A DNA stretch of 64,000 nt from Penium margaritaceum (GCA_023375785.1 SZWC01000557.1:333655-397654), one strand, 5' to 3'; counted from the stretch's first letter, positions 1-10,089 are shown. Notes: generated by a model not told the origin, from the sequence alone. A program made the numbers and translations.

Positions 1-570
1 GCCCAATTGCCGATGCCACATCTCAGCATCAGTGTCCTTCGTTGATGTGGTAGTCACAACGATCGCTGGTGGTGCATGCTCTGGCTTTGGTTCCACGGTC
101 TTTGTGGCATATACAAGTCCCTCATTTGTCTCCTTGGTGACTTTGGTTTGAAGCACGCAAAGGTAGTCAACTCTTGGAACTTGAAGCATGAAATCATCTT
201 TTGTGTACAAAATTAAGATGTTCTCGTTTTTTAGAGCGACCGCTTCCTTGCTAATGAGCACCACTGTCATGTTGTTGTTGGTGATTTGTTAGACGGACAG
301 CAAATTAGCTACTAAGGAGGGCATGTACACCACCTTTTCAAGGTTGACCGCCTTCTCCACACCGTTCACATTGAACGTAATCACCTTCTCCCCAATGCCC
401 ATGGCTTGGATAACGCCACTGTTTGCACTCTTGATGCCCATAACAGATTTGGCCATGGAGACAAATCCACCCTTCTCTTTTGATGAGTGGTGGTTTGTCC
501 CAGAGTCAAGGGAAAATGCCGCAGACCTAAGGATCTCTACACGCTTCATGGGCAACCCCCTATCCATCAT
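1..570 (-). pseudogene. Element A: copia protease and start of GAG-pre-integrase, fragment
   Basis: The minus-strand reading frame shows a copia-type aspartic protease. The active-site region reads LDSGTNHH, followed by a KVVYMPSLVANLLSV segment typical of the end of copia proteases. An in-frame stop directly after LLSV is shared with the second copy. Downstream, the HRQLG motif at the window edge marks the GAG-pre-integrase domain. The rest of pol lies outside the window, but its equivalent is seen in element G (46,370-49,524). The family is the same as D (family 1). It is a decayed, non-functional fragment. Confidence 0.85.
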
Positions 571-1377
571 ATTAATGAGATCCTTTTTCTCCTTTCCACC
601 TTTGTTCTTGCCTTCTTTCTTGGAACTTCGGGAGTCCCTAGCCTAGTGCCGAGCTGTGCAAGAGTTGTGACAGTTTCCGAGCCTCTTGGAACTCTTTTTG
701 CCATGATTTTCTTTCCCTTTACCACTGCCGCCTTTGTTGTTTCCTTGACTAGAGCGAGAGCTTGTACATTGTTGACCAAAGCAACAGGCATAGGCTGAGT
801 CGTTTGCCTCACTGCCACTACCTCGCATGGACTCGTTGCAGACGTGTTTTGTGACAGCCTCATATGTCATATGTGCCTCCTTTAAACCGCCAAACTTAGA
901 GAGCAAGGACCCCTAGCATTTTGCCAGTGCCATTAGAAGGATCAGGGAACGCATGTTAGAGTCAATAGTCCATTCCATGTTCTGGACCTCCTACATCATG
1001 TTGTTGAATGACTGCAAAAATGCGAGTATCAAATCTCCTTCGCTCACCCTCATCAATATCCACATTTGGAAGATGAAGAGTCAGGTTGCTAGGGCGTTCG
1101 ATTGATGCACGTGTGAGAGCTTTATGTATGCGTTGGCATCCAATGTGCATAATGTGATTTTGGAGTATTGAGTCTCGTTGATGGACGTCACAAGAATGGA
1201 GAGAGACATATTCTTCTTCATCGTCCATGCTGCAACGTCAGCTGCATACGTCGTAAATGTCGCATGGGAGGGTGTTGTCTTGGTCGATTTTACGATGTCG
1301 AGCTAGCCATGCATGTTCATGACAAACTTAAAATGCCATCTCCACACGGGAAAACCTTTCCCCGTGAATTTGGACAT
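571..1377 (-). pseudogene. Element A: copia gag with degenerate zinc knuckle
   Basis: Gag of a family-1 copia element on the minus strand. The likely start is the ATG at 1,377, beginning MSKFTGKGFPVWRW, which matches the plant copia gag N-terminus. Further on are a helical UBN2-like segment (HIGCQRIHKALTRASI) and a basic Gly/Ser-rich stretch. The CCHC knuckle has decayed: CHNSC replaces CxxC, a stop lies inside the knuckle and the last Cys is Ser. The coding sequence is spread over at least three frames. Copy 2 (50,123-50,927) has the same lesions, so the decay predates the duplication. Confidence 0.8.
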
Positions 1378-1829
1378 ACCCACCTCAAGGTGGGCTTGAG
1401 TCAGATCCACAATTTCTTACGCTTGCTCCTCCTCTCTTCCTTGCAACTACTCTGGTTCGTTGAGGCATGTGAGGATGATGAGGCAACTGACTGCGACCGT
1501 TGTCAAATGTGCAGTTGGATCCATTCCATACCCCTCCCACCGATGATCGCGTAAGGCGATGGTGCCGTAGTGAGAGGAAGGATTCGGAGTTGTACGACCT
1601 TCTAAAAGGGGTAAAACTTAGTCCTGTTGGGGCTCAAGGGTCTTTTCCAACATGGACAGAGCTGTTCCTCATCCCCTAGTCCGCTATTTATGTGCACCCT
1701 ACCTAAAGAAGACGATGGAACAGATAAAGAGAATTGGAGCCATTTGACCTTGATGTACCCATTGTACCAGTGTACCCTGCAAGACCACGTGCTAGTCGGT
1801 CTTGGAAGCGTGCCTTTGAACAAGAAGTA
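1378..1829 (-). other. Element A: untranslated leader between PBS and gag
   Basis: Non-coding leader of element A on the minus strand, ending at the gag start. It contains a short hairpin next to the gag start codon (CCCACC, TTGA, GGTGGG on the minus strand), which is larger in D. No conserved ORF is apparent. Confidence 0.6.
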
Positions 1830-1842
1830 TGGGCCCACAACC
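1830..1842 (-). promoter_or_regulatory. Element A primer-binding site (half-tRNA iMet type)
   Basis: On the minus strand this reads GGTTGTGGGCCCA. It is complementary to the anticodon arm of plant initiator tRNA-Met (GGTTATGGGCCCA expected) with one mismatch. It lies directly inside the LTR end (TTGACA), the normal PBS position. Element G has the perfect version. Confidence 0.75.
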
Positions 1843-2050
1843 TTTTGTCAATGCGCCAGATAGCAACGGTCTAGAAAACAGGTCCTGCCAAAATAACACA
1901 TCACCCTTGAACAAGGGATACACACTCTAGGTTTGCTTGGTTTGCAACCTCACAAAGTTGCCATATTGGTCTTTAGTGTCTACCTTTCGTTGGACACTCT
2001 CAGATGAGTCTCAAAGGCAAGAAATTTAATGGATGTATACAAGGTACAGG

Positions 2051-2058
2051 CTTTTATA
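2051..2058 (-). promoter_or_regulatory. TATA box in element A LTR
   Basis: CTTTTATA on the plus strand is TATAAAAG on the transcribed (minus) strand. The same octamer is in the G LTRs and the D 3' LTR at the same place. Confidence 0.6.
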
Positions 2059-2226
2059 CTTGCAAGGTTTTACTAAAGCCACTGCTTGTAATGGCTCCAC
2101 TAGAGCCAACCTCAACCTCAAGTCTTATACTTGGCCCGTCCTTTGACCGCAAAGTGTCATCCTCAAGGCATGTTTTAGTACGTTTCCTAGAGGCTTCCTG
2201 TCCCGGTTTTGGCCATGGAGAATTGT

Positions 2227-2291
2227 GGCTGTTACGGGAATCGAACTCGGGACCTCTCGTTTGAGACTCTTGTGCCTATTCAACCAAGCCA
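2227..2291 (-). other. tRNA-like A-box/B-box segment inside the family-1 LTR
   Basis: The minus strand contains TGGCTTTGGTTGAATAGGC (A-box/D-arm-like), a short GTCTC/GAGAG stem and GAGTTCGATTCCC (B-box/T-arm-like). The order and spacing are those of a tRNA. It occurs at the same place in every family-1 LTR here. It is a tRNA-derived segment within the LTR, not a functional tRNA gene: no acceptor stem closes. Confidence 0.6.
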
Positions 2292-2463
2292 AAGTGGTAA
2301 GGTTCCTATGATGAGCCACAGGGGACATACACATTATGGGTAGTGCAATCCTGGCCCATCTCAGAATTGACCAAGGGGACATACTCCATAGAGAAATGCA
2401 TCCCTTGTCTATATGTGTAGCCAGCCAGCTAGGTAGTAGACAAGGTGAAACTATTTAAAGACA

Positions 2464-3270
2464 GCCAACACGGTGTCAACAACCAGACTACTTTGCCTTA
2501 CACCCCCCACAGTAGTGGCGTTGTCAAACAGATAAATCATACTATCATCGGCATGACACAAAGCATGCTCTTCAAGGCCAAACTTCCACCTTGCTTATAG
2601 GAAAAAGGTGAAAGAAACGCTTCACACCTTGTAAGACTCACTTTCGGAGCCACGCTAGGAAGACGTGGTAAGAAGCAGTAAGAGAAACAGCTCAGGATGC
2701 CACAAGAGACTTGCTCAAGAAAGAAGCCCGATGGATCACACTAGAGGGTCTTTACTTGTACTGCGTGGGCAAAGGTCCAAGCAAGAGAAGGAAATGAAAA
2801 ATTAGATGCACGCGCTTGCAAGAGTGTAATGGTCTGATATGACACCACACATAAGGCGTACATGCTGGGGACCAAGCTGCTAGAAAGCTCATGAAGAGCC
2901 AAGATGTCATGTTTGAAGACAAGACGCTCAAAAAGGGAGTCTCTAGATCCTCTCCATGCTCCCAAACCAGGAGAATGGGTTGTGTTGATTGAGTTAGGTG
3001 ATCAGGCATTTAACAACTAGCAGATGGTGCTAGTGAAGGATGCTGTTGTAGGGAGAGTGGTTGTGCAGGCTAACAGAGCAACGAACTCTGATACTGAATC
3101 TGTGTCATCCAATGCCTGTGAGTCAAATTTCGATACCAACGGCTCTTCCATTGGCAATGTACAAGGAATAGAAGCAACTAAACCTTGAAGCCCCACCAAC
3201 AAAACTTTGGTATAATACACGCCTGAAGAAACCTGTGCCCAAGTACAAAACTGAGGGTGCACAATGAAAT
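2464..3270 (+). pseudogene. Element F (copy 1): integrase core end and linker
   Basis: Directly after the A LTR the plus strand encodes the C-terminal part of a copia integrase core (NNQTTLPYTPHSSGVV, then an AQSMLFKAKLPPC-like stretch). The conserved QTT.PYTP.SNGV region is recognisable. The N-terminal part of this integrase is on the other side of the inserted element, as seen in copy 2 (45,050-45,543). Several frameshifts and stops follow, then an acidic linker (about 2,950-3,190) leading to reverse transcriptase. Not functional. Confidence 0.78.
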
Positions 3271-4383
3271 GGACTGAGGTAGTCATGCTTGGTCAGAGAG
3301 AGCCTGTGACGATAGCGGAGGCTATGAACATGACAGATGCACCCAATTGGAAAGGGGGCTGTGGATAACAAACTCGCATCCATTGAACTCAAGGAAACAT
3401 GGATCCTAGTGGATAGGCCCCAGAACGTGCACGTGGTGGGATGAAACTAGGTACTCCCAAAAACTTTCAAAGAGGATGCCATTGTTGACAAGTACAAGGA
3501 AACAATTATAGCAAAGGGATTCTCCCAGCGTGTAGGATTTCACTACAAGGAGACCTTCGCGACTGTCATAATGTTTGCCTCTATCACATCTATTTTAGGC
3601 ATATTTGCTACAAAATATATGGAGGTCCATCATATGGAAGTAAAGGCAACTTTCCTCTATGGGAAGGTAGAGGCTAAGGTTTGCAAACTGGTCAAAGCAC
3701 TCTACGAGCTGAAACAAGTCCCAAGGATTAAACATAGGGAGATAGGAGACATCATGTTCTAGCTCACTTTCACGTATTGCCATAATGACCCTAGCGTATA
3801 TGAACAGGAGGACGAGCAAGGCTTGATGCTGGTTGCATTGTACATAGATGCCCTCATCATTTACTCTTCGCCAATTGAGCTATTGAGCAAGCTAAAGACA
3901 GATCTCACCAACAGGTTCAAGACGAAGGACATGTGTTTGCTTGAGTTCTACCTTCGGATAGCCGTCCACCGCAATGGAGCAGCAAGCACCATCGAGCTGA
4001 TCCATACCAAGTACATCATGGAGGTCCTCAAGCGCTACAACATGGAAGCGTGCAAGCCAATCAGCTCACCCATAACAACAGGCATCCACCTCTCCTCCTT
4101 TATGAGCCCTAGTACCAAGGCAAAATGGCGTGATATGGGTAACATTCCTTATGACTCTACTGTTGAAAGCCTCATGTATGGCATGGTAGGAAAACGCACT
4201 AACATCTGCTATGTTGTGGGACAAGTGAGACAATGTAGGGCCACAACACTGGCAAGTAGTCAAGCGCATCATGCGTTGTCTACAAAAGATACAACACTTG
4301 GGACTCCTGCTTGTATTATAAGAGGGATCAAGACCGTTGTAGTTTGTGTGCTACACAAATGCCGACTAGGGAGGAAGAATTGA
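3271..4383 (+). pseudogene. Element F (copy 1): copia reverse transcriptase
   Basis: Plus-strand reverse transcriptase of a family-2 copia element. Recognisable blocks are the N-terminal NWKGAVDNKLASIELKETW-like segment, the ...MEVKATFLYG motif, KLVKALYELKQ, the active-site region ALYIDALIIY, then LEFYLRIAVHRN and the ESLMYGMVG start of the RNase H connection. The catalytic motif is YIDA instead of Y(V/M)DD, so one metal-binding Asp is lost. Copy 2 shares this. There are several stops and frameshifts (for example between 3,762 and 3,823). Confidence 0.88.
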
Positions 4384-4740
4384 TGACAGCCATCCAACTT
4401 GCTCTTTATATGCCTCTTGAACGTTGGTGTAATCATTTGGGCAAGTAGAACGCAAGACTGTGTCTCCTTCTCTACCGCTGAGACAGAGTACATTGCTTAG
4501 TCACAAGCATGCATGGAGCCACAGTGGCTACGTAGTTTGCTCGTCTAGACGTAAGGACAATAAACAAAGGCAACAGAGGTTTGCATTGAAAAGAAAAGCA
4601 CCACAAAAGTGGCTCTAGACGATGTCATCTCTTGGTGGACCAAGCAGATCCACATCATGTACTACTACTCACGCAACATGGTCGCAAAGGATATCGTGGA
4701 CCTATAATACGTTATGACCAAGAAGATGCTCGTAGATTAT
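4384..4740 (+). pseudogene. Element F (copy 1): RNase H fragment, 3' end deleted
   Basis: Degenerate copia RNase H: the plus strand retains the STAETEYIA-like stretch near 4,480 and the HIMYYYSRNMVAKDIVDL stretch near 4,650-4,710, both typical of the C-terminus of copia pol. The reading frame ends abruptly at 4,740, where it joins family-2 LTR sequence. In copy 2 another 722 bp (TKALDSGLHF..., the stop and most of the 3' LTR) lie at this point. Confidence 0.8.
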
Positions 4741-4825
4741 ATGAATTGCCCAGTTTGGAACCTTGGCGTTAAAGGTGATATCTCCTCTTGGTTGTAACCT
4801 CAAGAGCGGTTGGCAAGAACAATTG
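4741..4825 (+). repeat. Family-2 LTR remnant (3' end only)
   Basis: Short piece homologous to the last part of the F 3' LTR in copy 2 (55,015-55,105), including the GTTGTAACCTCAAGAGCGG stretch. The rest was lost in the deletion joined at the ATATGA repeat. Confidence 0.75.
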
Positions 4826-5327
4826 AGTCAAAACGCAGTCCTAGCTCTATGCCTCACATAGCTTGAGAAAGACCAGAAGGGAGAAAAATCCAAAATGGTC
4901 CTAGATTCCTTTGGTTGCGTGTAAAAGTGTACTCAGAAGGAAAAGGGTACTTCTCCTTGCTTGTTAGGTGAGGTGAGATCCTTGTCCACTGGCAATTGAC
5001 ACGTGGTGATTCTCCATGGGATTTTGGGTTATGTCACCACCAAGAGTGAGCCATGACGGCATTCCCTAGCTCTCCATGTTGTTACTGACTAGTCAGCTCC
5101 ATTGCTAGGCACTTTTCCTCTTTTGTGTGCGATTATGGAATTCTCTGTGAGCCTTAGCCTTTATACATGAGTGGTGTGGCTTGTGAGAGGGCTCACTTGC
5201 CCAACCTCTAGCCCTATATGTATTCCATCATTTTTCGTGATTAAAGGATCATTCTTAACAAAAACTATGCCCTTTCAGTCCCACATGTTTGCTGTTCCAA
5301 GGCTCCCTCTCTCTTCCAATTCCAAGA
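4826..5327 (+). repeat. Family-3 LTR, 5'-truncated
   Basis: Homologous to the 3' two-thirds of the solo LTR at 13,062-13,799: it shares the ATCCAAAATGGTCCTAG block, the GAGATCCTTG block and the CTATATGTATTCCATC promoter-like block. It ends ...TTCCAAGA next to a family-3 PBS. The U3 part is missing on the left. Confidence 0.83.
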
Positions 5328-5328
5328 C

Positions 5329-5342
5329 TTGGCATGAGAGCC
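5329..5342 (+). promoter_or_regulatory. Family-3 primer-binding site (canonical iMet 3'-end type)
   Basis: TTGGCATGAGAGCC closely matches the classic plant copia PBS TTGGTATCAGAGCC (complement of the 3' end of initiator tRNA-Met) with two differences. It lies one base inside the LTR end. Confidence 0.72.
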
Positions 5343-5940
5343 ACTATTTGCCTTTTTCAGCTAGCACATCCATGACTTTGAAAGTGCAGACTAGGTTGAA
5401 GGGGTTATCTAATTTAATGATCATGGAAAAGACCTTCAAGTTTGCAATAAAATCTTTCCACTACGCCTAACCTTGCAAAGATCTAATGGTCGGATTAAAA
5501 GGTATGCCCAAAACGAAGTTGGCGAGGGCTACAGTCTTCTCTTTGAGTAAGATTATCACGTTATGATGACCCTAACTCTCTCATTTCTTTGTCAAATTTA
5601 ATAAGGACCACATTTGAATTACAATATGTTTCCTACACGTTCCATCGGTATGAAAACCCTTGCATTCCATTGCTACGTTTGGGAGAAACACTGTTTACAC
5701 GCTGGCTGGTATGAGCTAGGGTAGGAGTAGTAGCATACTTTATTTTCAAAAGGGTGTATCCCCTAAATCATCCTATTGGCTACCTTGTTCTATGGGATGT
5801 GCTCAATGATTTTGAGCTGAAATTTCCAATGATGGCCTTAATTTTACCCAATTCCCTGTCTGATGGCATGTAGAATCCATTTTTTTCAGACAGATTTCAG
5901 GCAAAAGAAAGCACTAGAAGCAGGGATAGCGCCGCCACTC
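5343..5940 (+). repeat. Family-3 retrotransposon leader without gag
   Basis: Untranslated leader matching 13,805-14,275 of element C in outline (for example CAGACAGATTT...GCAGAAG near its end). It stops at 5,940, where a family-2 LTR begins with TG. No coding sequence is visible. Confidence 0.7.
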
Positions 5941-6485
5941 TGTATACGTGATATGCTCCTTGTCCATTGCTGACATTTGCACAGGAAAATGATGGACTAG
6001 GCATGCACTTTTCCCTTGGAGTAAGTCCCCCAAGTCTCGTCCACATAAACAAGGCATGTACTACTCCTTTGGAGCAAGTCCTTTAAGTTTAAACAGGATA
6101 GCACATCCAGTAAACACCACCTAGGACAACTTCTTGTGGCCAAGACGTTCCAAAGTAAGTATTTGGATCCAGAGTTCAATGGGTCAAGTCCCAACCCAGT
6201 GACCAATCTTCTTTGTAACCAAAAAGGAGACAAGAATGTTCTAAAAGACATCTTCTCACTTTCCAATGTCCTTCTTGATGTCTGGCACCACGTGGCGGTC
6301 ATAGGGAGCGCCATGTACACGAGGAGATTGACTCAGTCCAGACTGCCCCCAAAGAAGCTTGTCCAAAGGAGCCACTGCACGCGTAGGCTAGAGGCTGGCT
6401 CTACAACCATACAAACCTGTCAGTTGCCTGTCATTGAACAATGTTCTTACCTTTGAGACTCCAAACAGAGTTGTCCATCAGTTAT
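5941..6485 (+). mobile_element. Family-2 5' LTR, left part (split by element B)
   Basis: The LTR starts TGTATACGTGATATGCTCC, matching family-2 LTRs at 23,066 (TGTTGACCTGGTATGCTCC) and 40,933. The homology breaks off near 6,485 and resumes at 10,090, so element B lies inside this LTR. The piece between the two flanks that would complete the LTR is partly lost. Confidence 0.8.
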
Positions 6486-6826
6486 AGATGTTTGACTTGC
6501 TCCTCCTCACTTGGGAGACCCGCAATCCTTTGCGGAGTCCTCCCTTGCCTTCATAGATTTTAGACTCCTTTTTGAGTCCTCAAGTGCCTCTGCGTGTGCC
6601 TTGATACCATTGTGTTCTTAGCACCCTTGGCACCTTGCAAACTTAGCCCAGTGTGCTGCACACCTCCCTCACCTTGATGTAGTGCTTTCTTGGTGCTGAT
6701 CTTGGCGCTTGATGACACCACCTCTGCGCGTGCCATTCGGACCAAGCTGTTGCCGCCTACACTACCTGCTTTGGCTTGCCCTTTGTTGCAACCAGCCTCG
6801 CGGCTTTCGTGGTGCTGCAGCTGCAA

Positions 6827-7857
6827 CTACTCCTTAAGCCGCCGCATATGCTGCTGCTGCTGTCTTCCTGCACGTCTCAAATGTGCATGCCTCTCTCCCT
6901 TGGGGAGGGCTGCCGGTGCGGATCCTTTGATCTCGGCTCCCTTGTCGCTCTTTTCATGCACAGTCTCCCCCTCTTTCGGAGAAGTTGGAGAACTAAGGGT
7001 CACACTCCCTTCTCCCAACCTATGCATGTTGCATGAGCGAACCACCTTGGCCGACTTTTGTTCCGGTGCACCCACTGTATGGCCTTCTGCAGCGCGGTGC
7101 TCTAGGTCCCGGTCCGCTCCTACGCCAAGCCGCCTTGGCTCACTTTCAGGGCCTGCCCTCACGGTATCCTTAATCTGTTGCATGGTCCTCTGAGTCGCCA
7201 CCGATGCCTCCTCTTGAGACTTGACGGTTCCTTTTGTACCCACCTTGTGGCCCATGTCCACTACTTCCAGAGCCCTGAGCGCATTTTTCTCGAGTTGAGA
7301 GTGTGGTCCTTCACTGCCACTCTCTTCTTCTCAGTCCGTGAGGTTGGGCCCTGTGTACGTGACTTGCCGGCACCCCGTGCCAACACTTGAGCGGCCACAT
7401 TTTGACCCTTAAATTGCTGCCGTAGCTGCTCCCCTTCTGTTGAGGTGTGGAGCATCTTGTGCTTCCCTCGAGGACGAGCCTCCTTGCCGTCCTCGTCTTG
7501 CTGCATGGTCCTCCTTGCAGCCATCAGTGCTCCCGCATGGAGCTCGGCATCGCCCGTTTGGCCTACCTTGTGGCTCTTATTATCCATTCTTGCGGTAATG
7601 GACCCCTTTTGCCCATTAAGAGAGCAAGGCCGCCTGCCCTTGATTATCTCCCTTGGCGTGTTTGCCACTTGGACCACTTCTTTTACCTCCCTTGGAGATT
7701 GTGCACCCATCACCTGGCGACCCGTTGCATGGCGTGCCTTTTGGTCCAGATCTCCCGACTTAGCCTGGATGGTACACTCCATACCACCCATTGTACCCTT
7801 AGGTAGCCCCTTCTTGGATGTAGCTGCAACCGCTTCCTTGCTTGAAACGCTGTCCAT
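6827..7857 (-). pseudogene. Element B: charged repetitive coding region, unknown function
   Basis: Two overlapping minus-strand frames of 198 and 144 codons (7,857-7,261 and 7,261-6,827), rich in Lys, Arg, Gln, Glu and Gly. I recognise no domain. A motif of about 40 residues is repeated: (S/G)HKVG, about 20 residues, then RTMQQ (near 7,580 and 7,230 on the plus-strand scale). The same frames are open in copy 2 with substitutions and about 194 bp more sequence. It occupies the place where integrase and reverse transcriptase would be. It could be a captured or expanded non-pol region, or a gag extension. Confidence 0.45.
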
Positions 7858-7913
7858 GTCCTAGTCACTGCTCTTCCTTCTCAGGACGTCGACACAAACC
7901 GGTACACACCTCT

Positions 7914-8711
7914 TTAATATGCACCATGTGCCACGACACGTCCATTACCCTCCTCTTTTAGGAGACAGCCCTTCCTTGTGAGGGTCACTTCGAGTCCCTC
8001 CTTGACGAGGTGACTCACGGACAGCACCTTTGTGGCCAGGTCAGGTGCTTCAAGCCTCCTTGTTGCGGGACCCTTCTTCCTGACCGATTCATCCACCTCT
8101 TATTTGCCTCCTTGAAGTACATCACTTCCATTGTGGTGTATGGCGGCAGCCCCTGTTTTTTGGTTCACCTTTTGCTCCCCCTTGGAGGTTGTGGAGGTTG
8201 CATACCCAAGGCATGCCTCGTGGTTCTTGACCATGTCAGCTCTCGCAGCATGGAGCTGATCACTGGTGCATGGCGTGTCGACAATTTCTTCGGCATGCCG
8301 TCCTCTCCCAAGATGCTTTCCGGACTCTACGGTTTCCGCTATGCACATTGCCTACCAATGGCCTCGCTGGCTACACTTGTAGCAGGCTCCCTCTTGGGGC
8401 GTGTTGGAGCCTCCTTGCTCCAAACACACTAGCTGCTTGCCCGCCTCAGGTTGTGCCATCTGAGCCCCATTCATGGAGCGTATGGAATTGGGAACTTCCA
8501 CGTTGGTCAGCTGCCCTTCTACCGCCTCTGTGGCTAGATTCGCAGCTCCCTTTATGTAGTCCCTGCTCGAGTGGCCATCTTGGCCACACCGATGGCATTC
8601 CCTCTTCTTGCCATGGTGTGGACGTGTTCCTTCGTCCATGCAGTCTCCATGTCCTCCATGAGAGCAGACGGCAAGGGCTGATGCTGCGGACATCGTCCCT
8701 TGCTCTGCCAC
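7914..8711 (-). pseudogene. Element B: zinc knuckles and protease-like region
   Basis: A single minus-strand frame with stops at 8,352, 8,100 and 7,914. Knuckle 1 is CHRCGQDGHSSRDY (last Cys replaced by Tyr). Knuckle 2 is CYKCSQRGHW-stop-AMC, a perfect CCHC spacing interrupted by the stop. Downstream a copia-like protease is suggested by VDTPCTSD at the active-site position (DTP in place of D(T/S)G) and by LATKVLSVSHLVKEG with GCLLKEEGNGRVV, which closely match the end of copia proteases. The knuckle part is deleted in copy 2. Confidence 0.68.
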
Positions 8712-8779
8712 AGTGGTTTTGGTTCACCCGTCACACACCACTGGTGCCGCCTCTTTGAACGTCATCATTTTGTCCTGTA

Positions 8780-9295
8780 GATCACCATCACTGGTGATCG
8801 TAGAGGCCCAGCTGGTACAAAGGGGCAAAAGGAGCGCAACTACTTACTATTCGGAATCGATAGCCCATCCCGCCTGATGACATCCGGACACTATCGATTT
8901 CACCTCTTGCGCGAGCTCCGATGGGCTGGTCTCCTCGTGACCTTGGAGGGTGAAAAGCTGTTTGATGAGGAGGATGCGTTTCTGAAGACATGACGAGAAG
9001 TGTGGTTGCAGAGCCATGCCCAAGCTTTCGTGGCCATCCTACATCCTTGGACATGCGCGCGTTGTTTTAGGCACAACGATGTTGCGATCAGAGCAAGCGC
9101 CTCATTCTTGCCCTTCTTAAAAGCCTCCACCTCCATGACCGTCGTGGACGCCGCAGGAGCTCTCTCTTCGCCTCTGACCAGCTCAAGCAGTCCCTTGTCA
9201 TCATGATAGACCTCCCTGGTCCACCTCCACAACGGGAAGTCCCTCTCGTCAGGCGGGAGGACATGTATACTACTCTCTTGCTTGGTCGTTGCCAT
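8780..9295 (-). pseudogene. Element B: gag capsid region
   Basis: Starts at the ATG at 9,295 just inside the leader (MATTKQESSIHVLPPDERDF). The segment FPLWRWTREVYHDDKGLLELV is the plant copia gag N-terminal pattern (W...L...L..V). It is followed by helical sequence with an AFKKGKNEALALIATSL block typical of the UBN2/gag family. A frameshift near 9,000 moves the coding frame. In copy 2 the frame is longer (168 codons, 59,227-58,721). Confidence 0.75.
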
Positions 9296-9345
9296 GGCGC
9301 ACGGCGGTAGCGTGAAAGATGATGAGCTCGGGTCCTTCTAGGCAC

Positions 9346-9361
9346 GTGGGCCCATAACCCA
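9346..9361 (-). promoter_or_regulatory. Element B primer-binding site, perfect half-tRNA iMet match
   Basis: The plus strand reads GTGGGCCCATAACCCA, identical over 16 bases to the anticodon arm of plant initiator tRNA-Met. The element strand (minus) is therefore its exact complement. It lies two bases inside the LTR. It is conserved in copy 2 (59,278-59,293). Confidence 0.82.
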
Positions 9362-9363
9362 TT

Positions 9364-10089
9364 TGCTGGCTCTAGTGGGTGTGCACGCACCCTCAAGGAT
9401 GCCTATATCTCAATGATTCATGCTACCAAGGTTTGGGGCACCCAGTAGACATTAATGGTGAAGAGTGTGGAGCACAAGGATCACGGATGTGAGAGGGCAG
9501 AAGACGTTGTATTCAGTATATCTAAATTGAAACAGGTTTTTGTTACTTAGCATGATGAAACTACATCAGATTCAAATAGCCTATGATCATAGCTTTCCAA
9601 CACATCCAAGCAAGTCCAAACGCAGCATTAGAGCCCCTGCTATGGCCGTCAAAGCAACCTATGGTGGAGCCGCCCACCATGCCCATGAACGGGAGTGACG
9701 GAAGGCGCTTCGATAGTGGCTTGTGGAAGCGCCCTTCCTGGCACTCCAATGTGGGCGGAAGTTCACCCTGGTCTAGGAGACCATCCACATCCCTTCCTTC
9801 ATGGCCATGGTGTCTTTGGAGCCCGTTGGACCTGAACTCGGACCACCGCGGTGGAATTATCCCCTCGTCCATGGCGCAGACCCAGATTCCACCCGCCGAC
9901 CACCCAACATTTGGATGGGGCTATCTTTCTGAATACTCACCCAAATTGAGCAATTCAAAGCTTGTTCCAGCATGGAAAAATCAAGGCAATCCAAATCAAA
10001 AGTCAGATCATGTGTTCAACCACTCCTCCGTAGTCTAACCAAGGAGTACAATCGACGACACTCATGGCAACGGGCACACAATGTCAACA
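9364..10089 (-). mobile_element. Element B 5' LTR
   Basis: Bounded on the inside by the PBS and outside by CAATGTCAACA (minus strand starts TGTTGACATTG). Flanking sequence to the right is family-2 LTR. The interior has no coding evidence. Confidence 0.65.

Larger units (their letters stand above)
1846..2463 (-). mobile_element. Element A 5' LTR (family 1)
   Basis: Family-1 LTR, minus orientation, homologous to the D LTRs (15,926-16,574 and 21,882-22,536) and the G LTRs. The inner end is TTGACA next to the PBS. The outer end is in the ctatttaaagaca stretch, matching the TGTTGAAATAG start of the family. It is inserted in the integrase region of plus-strand element F: integrase coding resumes directly to the right. 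Confidence 0.87.
6486..10089 (-). mobile_element. Element B: gag-only copia-like element (TR-GAG-like)
   Basis: Minus-strand element with a 5' LTR (9,364-10,089), a perfect half-tRNA PBS (9,346-9,361), gag with two zinc knuckles and a protease-like segment. After that comes only a charged, repetitive coding region; no integrase or reverse transcriptase is recognisable. No 3' LTR copy could be matched at the left end, so the left boundary (about 6,486) is approximate. It resembles the non-autonomous TR-GAG class described in plants. Copy 2 is at about 56,760-60,173. Confidence 0.7.

Noticed and set aside
2227-2291. Functional tRNA gene in the family-1 LTR
   Set aside because: A- and B-box-like parts are present but no 7-bp acceptor stem or proper anticodon arm can be drawn. 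Kept only as a tRNA-like segment.
6597-6612. Canonical PBS (TGGTATCAAGGC) on the minus strand near the left end of B
   Set aside because: It resembles TTGGTATCAGAGC, but there is no LTR end next to it and B already has a perfect PBS at 9,346. Likely chance similarity or an unrelated relic.
7445-7864. 139-codon plus-strand frame with hydrophobic segments (could look like a membrane protein)
   Set aside because: Antisense of the Lys/Gln/Arg-rich frame of element B, which has gag and protease on the minus strand. Hydrophobicity is a by-product of complementing charged codons.
9583-10038. 151-codon plus-strand frame in the B LTR
   Set aside because: Lies inside a non-coding LTR. It is also open in copy 2 only through the duplicated gap sequence; no motif.
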